From Denitratimonas tolerans (lineage in GTDB: Bacteria > Pseudomonadota > Gammaproteobacteria > Xanthomonadales > Xanthomonadaceae), in the NCBI RefSeq assembly GCF_037203605.1, contig NZ_JBBDHC010000002.1, positions 62,001 to 126,000 of the forward strand: a stretch of 64,000 nucleotides of DNA, given 5' to 3'. Positions 58,290 to 64,000 of this stretch are shown here, in pieces; within the stretch, counting starts at the first letter, position 1, and each line of letters opens with the position of its first letter. The position numbers and the translations under genes were made by a program. Below the pieces are notes generated by a model. That model was not told where the DNA came from. It did not search any database and saw nothing but the letters and a program-made list of their open reading frames with translations.

Positions 58290-59900
58290 TCAGCCTGCTG
58301 CCGATGGCGCAGCGTAAGCCGTCTCGCGCGTGGCGCGGAACGCCACCGCGGGCGCGCGCTCCTGCGCCAGCTGCAGGTTGACCCGCGTCGGTGCCAGATA
58401 GACGAGCTGGTCGGCGGCGTCCAGCGCGAGGTTCATCGCGTTCTTCTCGCGGAACTCCTCCAGCTTCTTCGCGTCCTGGCAGTAGACCCAGCGCGCGGTC
58501 GCCACGGAGACCGGCTCGAACACCGCCTCCACGCCGTACTCGTCCTTGAGCCGATAGGCCGCCACGTCGAACTGCAGGGTGCCGACCGCGCCCAGGATCA
58601 GGTCGTTGCTCATCAGCGGGCGGAAAAACTGCGTGGCCCCCTCCTCCGAGAGCTGCGTCAGCCCCTTCTGCAGCTGCTTGAGCTTGAGCGGATCCTTCAG
58701 GCGCGCGCGGCGAAACAGTTCGGGGGCGAAGTTGGGGATGCCGGTGAAGGTCAGCGGCTCGCCTTCGCTGAAGCTGTCGCCGATGGCGATGGTGCCGTGG
58801 TTGTGGATGCCGATCACATCGCCCGGCCAGGCTTCGACGGCCAGCTCCCGATCCGAGGCCAGGAAGGTCAGCGCGTTGGCGAGCTTCATTTCCTTGCCGC
58901 TGCGCACGTGCAGGGTCTTGATGCCGGGCTCGAAACGCCCCGAGCACACCCGCATGAAGGCCACCCGGTCGCGGTGCTTGGGGTCCATGTTGGCCTGGAT
59001 CTTGAAGACGAAACCGGTGAGCCGCGGCTCCGCCGGATCGACGATCCGGGTGGTGGTGGCGCGCGGCTGCGGTGCCGGCGCGTGCTCGATGAAGAAGTCC
59101 AGCAGGAGCTGCACGCCGAAGTTGTTGATTCCAGAGCCGAAGAACACCGGCGTCTGGCGTCCGGCGAGGTACTCGTCCAGATCGAACGGATGGCTGGCAC
59201 CCTGCACCAGTTCCAGTTCGTCGCGAAGATCGGCCAGCATGGATTCGCCGATGCGCTCGGCCAGCCCGGGCGCGTCGAGCGACGGGAAAATGGTCGAATC
59301 CTGCCGGGTGAAGTTGCGCCCCGGCTCGTACAGGTGGACCTCCCCGGTGATCAGGTGCACCACGCCCTTGAGGCGCTTGCCCATGCCGATCGGCCAGGTC
59401 ACCGGCGCGCACTGGATGCCCAGCACGCTTTCCACCTCGTCGAGCAGCTCGATCGGCTCGCGGCCCTCGCGGTCGAGCTTGTTGATGAAGGTCATGATCG
59501 GCGTGTCGCGCAGCCGGCAGACCTCCATCAGCTTGATGGTGCGCTCCTCCACGCCCTTGGCCACGTCGATCACCATCAGCGCCGAATCCACCGCGGTCAG
59601 CACGCGGTAGGTGTCCTCGCCGAAGTCGGCGTGGCCGGGGGTGTCGAGCAGATTCACGATGCAGTCTCCGTAGGGGAACTGCATCACCGAACTGGTGACC
59701 GAGATGCCGCGCTCCTGCTCCAGCGCCATCCAGTCGGACGTGGCGTGGCGCGCGGCCTTGCGGCCCTTGACCGAACCGGCCATCTGGATCGCGCCGCCGA
59801 ACAGCAGCAGCTTCTCGGTCAGCGTGGTCTTGCCCGCGTCGGGGTGGGAAATGATGGCGAAGGTGCGCCGGCGGCGCGCCTGCAGGGAAACGTCGGACAT
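58290..59900 (-). CDS. prfC: Peptide chain release factor 3
   Basis: RF3 is a GTPase that recycles RF1 and RF2 from the ribosome after termination. The 536-aa product has the G1 loop ISHPDAGKTTLTEKLL (about 18-33), ERGISVTSSVMQF, the G3 DTPGHADFGEDTYR and the G4 FINKLDREGREP, all specific to RF3 rather than EF-G. Domains II and III are complete. It converges with the CBS-protein gene, only 15 bp apart. A TATAAT on the minus strand lies 48 bp before the start. Confidence 0.97.
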   Translation of the reverse strand: MSDVSLQARRRRTFAIISHPDAGKTTLTEKLLLFGGAIQMAGSVKGRKAARHATSDWMALEQERGISVTSSVMQFPYGDCIVNLLDTPGHADFGEDTYRVLTAVDSALMVIDVAKGVEERTIKLMEVCRLRDTPIMTFINKLDREGREPIELLDEVESVLGIQCAPVTWPIGMGKRLKGVVHLITGEVHLYEPGRNFTRQDSTIFPSLDAPGLAERIGESMLADLRDELELVQGASHPFDLDEYLAGRQTPVFFGSGINNFGVQLLLDFFIEHAPAPQPRATTTRIVDPAEPRLTGFVFKIQANMDPKHRDRVAFMRVCSGRFEPGIKTLHVRSGKEMKLANALTFLASDRELAVEAWPGDVIGIHNHGTIAIGDSFSEGEPLTFTGIPNFAPELFRRARLKDPLKLKQLQKGLTQLSEEGATQFFRPLMSNDLILGAVGTLQFDVAAYRLKDEYGVEAVFEPVSVATARWVYCQDAKKLEEFREKNAMNLALDAADQLVYLAPTRVNLQLAQERAPAVAFRATRETAYAAPSAAG

Positions 59901-59947
59901 GGGGAAAGACGCCCGGCCGGGCGCGCAGGTCGATGAGGAAGGCGGTG

Positions 59948-59953
59948 ATTATA
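59948..59953 (-). promoter_or_regulatory. Consensus -10 of prfC
   Basis: A perfect TATAAT on the minus strand lies 48 bp upstream of the prfC ATG. No convincing -35 was recognised. Confidence 0.5.
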
Positions 59954-60147
59954 GTCCTGCCTTCACGCGTTCCAGGCCACGACGAGCCGCCGTGCAGCCT
60001 CAAGTCAGTAAGGCCCCCTGTCTGCCGGACGCCGATTTCATCACCCCGCCGCCTCGCATCCAGCCAACCGCGAAGGCGCGGTCGATGCGCCCGGCCGCGC
60101 GTGGCGACACCTGTGGCAGGATGCGGCATCGCATCGGGAGTACGCAC

Positions 60148-62583
<2,436 letters not shown>

Positions 62584-62592
62584 CGCCAGCGG

Positions 62593-62862
62593 TCAGCCCG
62601 TCACGAATCCCTCGCCCACCGCATCCGGCCCCGCCGCTTCGCGCCGCACCGCGCTGACCCGCGCCAGCGCCGGCCCCTGCCAGAGCCATGCCTCCAGGGC
62701 ATCGAGCGCGGCTTCGGGGCCGGCCGCCAGCACTTCCACCCGACCATCGGCCAGATTGCGCGCATGGCCGCAAAGACCCAGGGACAGCGCCTTGTCGCGG
62801 GTGGTGGCGCGATAGAACACGCCCTGCACCCGGCCTTCCACGAAGAAGCGCGCGGCCGTCAT
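62593..62862 (-). CDS. acyP: Acylphosphatase
   Basis: This 89-aa enzyme hydrolyses acyl phosphates such as acetyl or 1,3-bisphosphoglycerate. It has the catalytic Arg in VEGRVQGVFYRATTRDKA and the catalytic Asn in GHARNLADGRVEVLAAG, both of the classical fold. The start overlaps the stop of the TlpA-like gene as ATGA, and the gene converges with the kinase gene, 9 bp apart. The length is normal for the family. Confidence 0.93.
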   Translation of the reverse strand: MTAARFFVEGRVQGVFYRATTRDKALSLGLCGHARNLADGRVEVLAAGPEAALDALEAWLWQGPALARVSAVRREAAGPDAVGEGFVTG

Positions 62863-63356
62863 CGGGCGGATGCGTCGGCCGCGATGGCCTCGGCCAGCTC
62901 GTGCCCGGTCACCGGCCCGAGGAAGCGCTTGGCCACCCGCCCGTCGGGCGCGATCAGCCAGGTCATCGGCAAACCGCGCGGCGCGGGAAAATCCGCCGGC
63001 GGCTCGAACACATCGACGATCGCGATCGGATAGCTCACGGGATGCTCGGCCAGAAAGGCGCGCATCTCCTCCGGCGCGATGTCCTCGTAGGCCAGTCCGA
63101 TCACCGTCACGTCGGTACGGGAAGTGGCAAAAGCGTCGAGATCCGGCATTTCCTTGAGGCAGGGACTGCACCAGGTCGCCCAGTAGTTCACCACGACCCA
63201 GCGATCGCGCTGCTGCGACAGATCGAAAGTGTCGCCATCGAGGGTGGCGATGCGAAGCTCGGGAACCGCGCCATCCTGCGCCACTTCGCTGGCGATCGCG
63301 CCCACGGCCGCGAGTCCGGATATCGCAAGGACCAGCCCGAAAAACCACGCCTTCAT
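62859..63356 (-). CDS. TlpA-like periplasmic thioredoxin
   Basis: This 165-aa thiol-disulfide protein has a signal peptide or anchor (MKAWFFGLVLAISGLAAVGA) and a redoxin domain with VVNYWATWCSPCLKEMPDLD (active-site WCSPC near 79-83) and GLPMTWLIAPDGRV with the conserved cis-Pro. It probably acts as a reductant in the periplasm, for example in cytochrome c maturation or for peroxidases. It starts 1 bp after the upstream YihY gene and overlaps acyP, so the three form an operon. Confidence 0.9.
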   Translation of the reverse strand: MKAWFFGLVLAISGLAAVGAIASEVAQDGAVPELRIATLDGDTFDLSQQRDRWVVVNYWATWCSPCLKEMPDLDAFATSRTDVTVIGLAYEDIAPEEMRAFLAEHPVSYPIAIVDVFEPPADFPAPRGLPMTWLIAPDGRVAKRFLGPVTGHELAEAIAADASAR

Positions 63357-63357
63357 G

Positions 63358-64000
63358 TCATTCCTCCAATCCGTTCAGAATCTGCGCCACGCTGCGCCGC
63401 ATCCGCTCGCGCAGCGGCGCGCGCAGCGCCTCCAGCTCGGCGGCCGCGCGCCGCCCGCTGGCGTCGCCACCGTCAGGCAAGGGAGCCTGCGTCAGCGGGA
63501 TGCGCAGCGCGGCGCTTTCGTAGAGTTCGGCCAGCGGCAGGTGATTGAGGTCGCGCACCAGCGCATAGCCGCCGTCGTCCAGCCGCTGGATCACGCGCGC
63601 CTCGGAAAGCGCGGCCAGCAGGTGCATGAGGACATCGTCGCTGATCGACGGCTCAAGCTGCTGCAGGTGCGCCGTGTGCAGGCTGCTGCCGGTGCCCTGT
63701 GCCTGCGAAAAGCGCCCCAGCAGGCGCAGCAGGCCGTACAGCTCGAATCCCGCCGGCAGGCGCTGCTGCGCCGGCTGGTATCGAAACGCCGACAGCGACG
63801 CCGCCAGCGACGCGCCCAGCAGCACCACCACCCAGGAAACGTAGAGCCAGATCAGGAAAATCGGGACCACCGCGATCGCGCCGTACAGCGCCTGGTAGTT
63901 GGCGCGGGTGAGGTAGAGCGCGAAGCCCCACTTCGCCAGCTCGAACAGCAGCGTCGCCAGCGCGCCGGCGATGAGAGTGTGGCGGAATACCACGGTGCGG
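63358..64000 (-). CDS. YihY/UPF0761-family inner-membrane protein (5' end cut off by window)
   Basis: The visible 213 residues are the C-terminal part of a YihY-type membrane protein, once miscalled ribonuclease BN. Helices are visible in TLIAGALATLLFELAKWGFA and in LYGAIAVVPIFLIWLYVSW, with VLLGASLAASLSAF after it, the typical family end. A soluble tail of about 110 residues includes a winged-helix-like segment (DDVLMHLLAALSEARVIQRL) and ends RSVAQILNGLEE. The start lies beyond the window. Confidence 0.87.
   Translation of the reverse strand, partial: RTVVFRHTLIAGALATLLFELAKWGFALYLTRANYQALYGAIAVVPIFLIWLYVSWVVVLLGASLAASLSAFRYQPAQQRLPAGFELYGLLRLLGRFSQAQGTGSSLHTAHLQQLEPSISDDVLMHLLAALSEARVIQRLDDGGYALVRDLNHLPLAELYESAALRIPLTQAPLPDGGDASGRRAAAELEALRAPLRERMRRSVAQILNGLEE

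Overview
The window looks like a chromosome segment of a GC-rich gammaproteobacterium, most probably of the Lysobacterales (Xanthomonadales). This rests on very high GC, two S46 dipeptidyl-peptidases plus an M2 peptidase, an extracellular nuclease with a ...DGFE-type C-terminus, short GTCGGGG/CCCCGAC intergenic palindromes, and a full cbb3 oxidase cluster with an FNR/Anr box. The genus cannot be fixed from sequence alone. No rRNA, tRNA, CRISPR array, transposase or integrase was seen.

Layout. 1-4920: hutH (3' end cut by the window) overlaps hisS, with hutF divergent. 5104-10540: an OPT-family peptide transporter and a large secreted nuclease. 10732-16288: ilvBN, a dicarboxylate/amino-acid symporter, an FKBP isomerase and a periplasmic glutathione peroxidase. 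16474-19727: a GntR/YtrA-regulated ABC operon and a secreted protein. 19862-22684: fumC and a CNNM/CBS membrane protein. 22637-28551: a lower-GC block bounded by a 50-bp direct repeat. 28608-45936: purB, an ABC1/UbiB kinase, DPP7-like and DPP11-like peptidases flanking tdh and an ACE-like peptidase, yajC-secDF, hutI, and ahcY behind an SAH riboswitch. 46010-57642: a TonB receptor and the complete ccoNOQP-orf-ccoGHIS-tauE cluster. 57846-64000: a CBS-pair protein, prfC, a Ser/Thr kinase with TPRs, acylphosphatase, a TlpA-like thioredoxin and a partial YihY protein.

Metabolic theme. Secreted or periplasmic peptidases (S46 x2, M2), an OPT transporter, histidine utilisation (hutH, hutF, hutI), threonine dehydrogenase and a TonB receptor point to growth on proteins and peptides. 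The cbb3 oxidase with its FNR/Anr box indicates respiration at low oxygen.

Most novel region. The block at 22.6-28.6 kb carries one minus-strand operon: a 70-aa secreted precursor with six cysteines, a membrane-anchored CPPC thioredoxin-like protein, an HlyD/MacA-type adaptor, a separate ABC ATPase and a double-FtsX permease. A near-consensus promoter and a six-copy 9-bp repeat precede it, and a hairpin follows the precursor gene. The 50-bp repeat is a copy of the 3' end of the CNNM gene, so the operon looks inserted between that gene and purB. I propose an undescribed disulfide-rich peptide export system; its function is inferred, not shown.

Other unusual signals are an in-frame palindromic repeat inside ccoI and a 72-bp dispersed repeat with a compensatory stem change.
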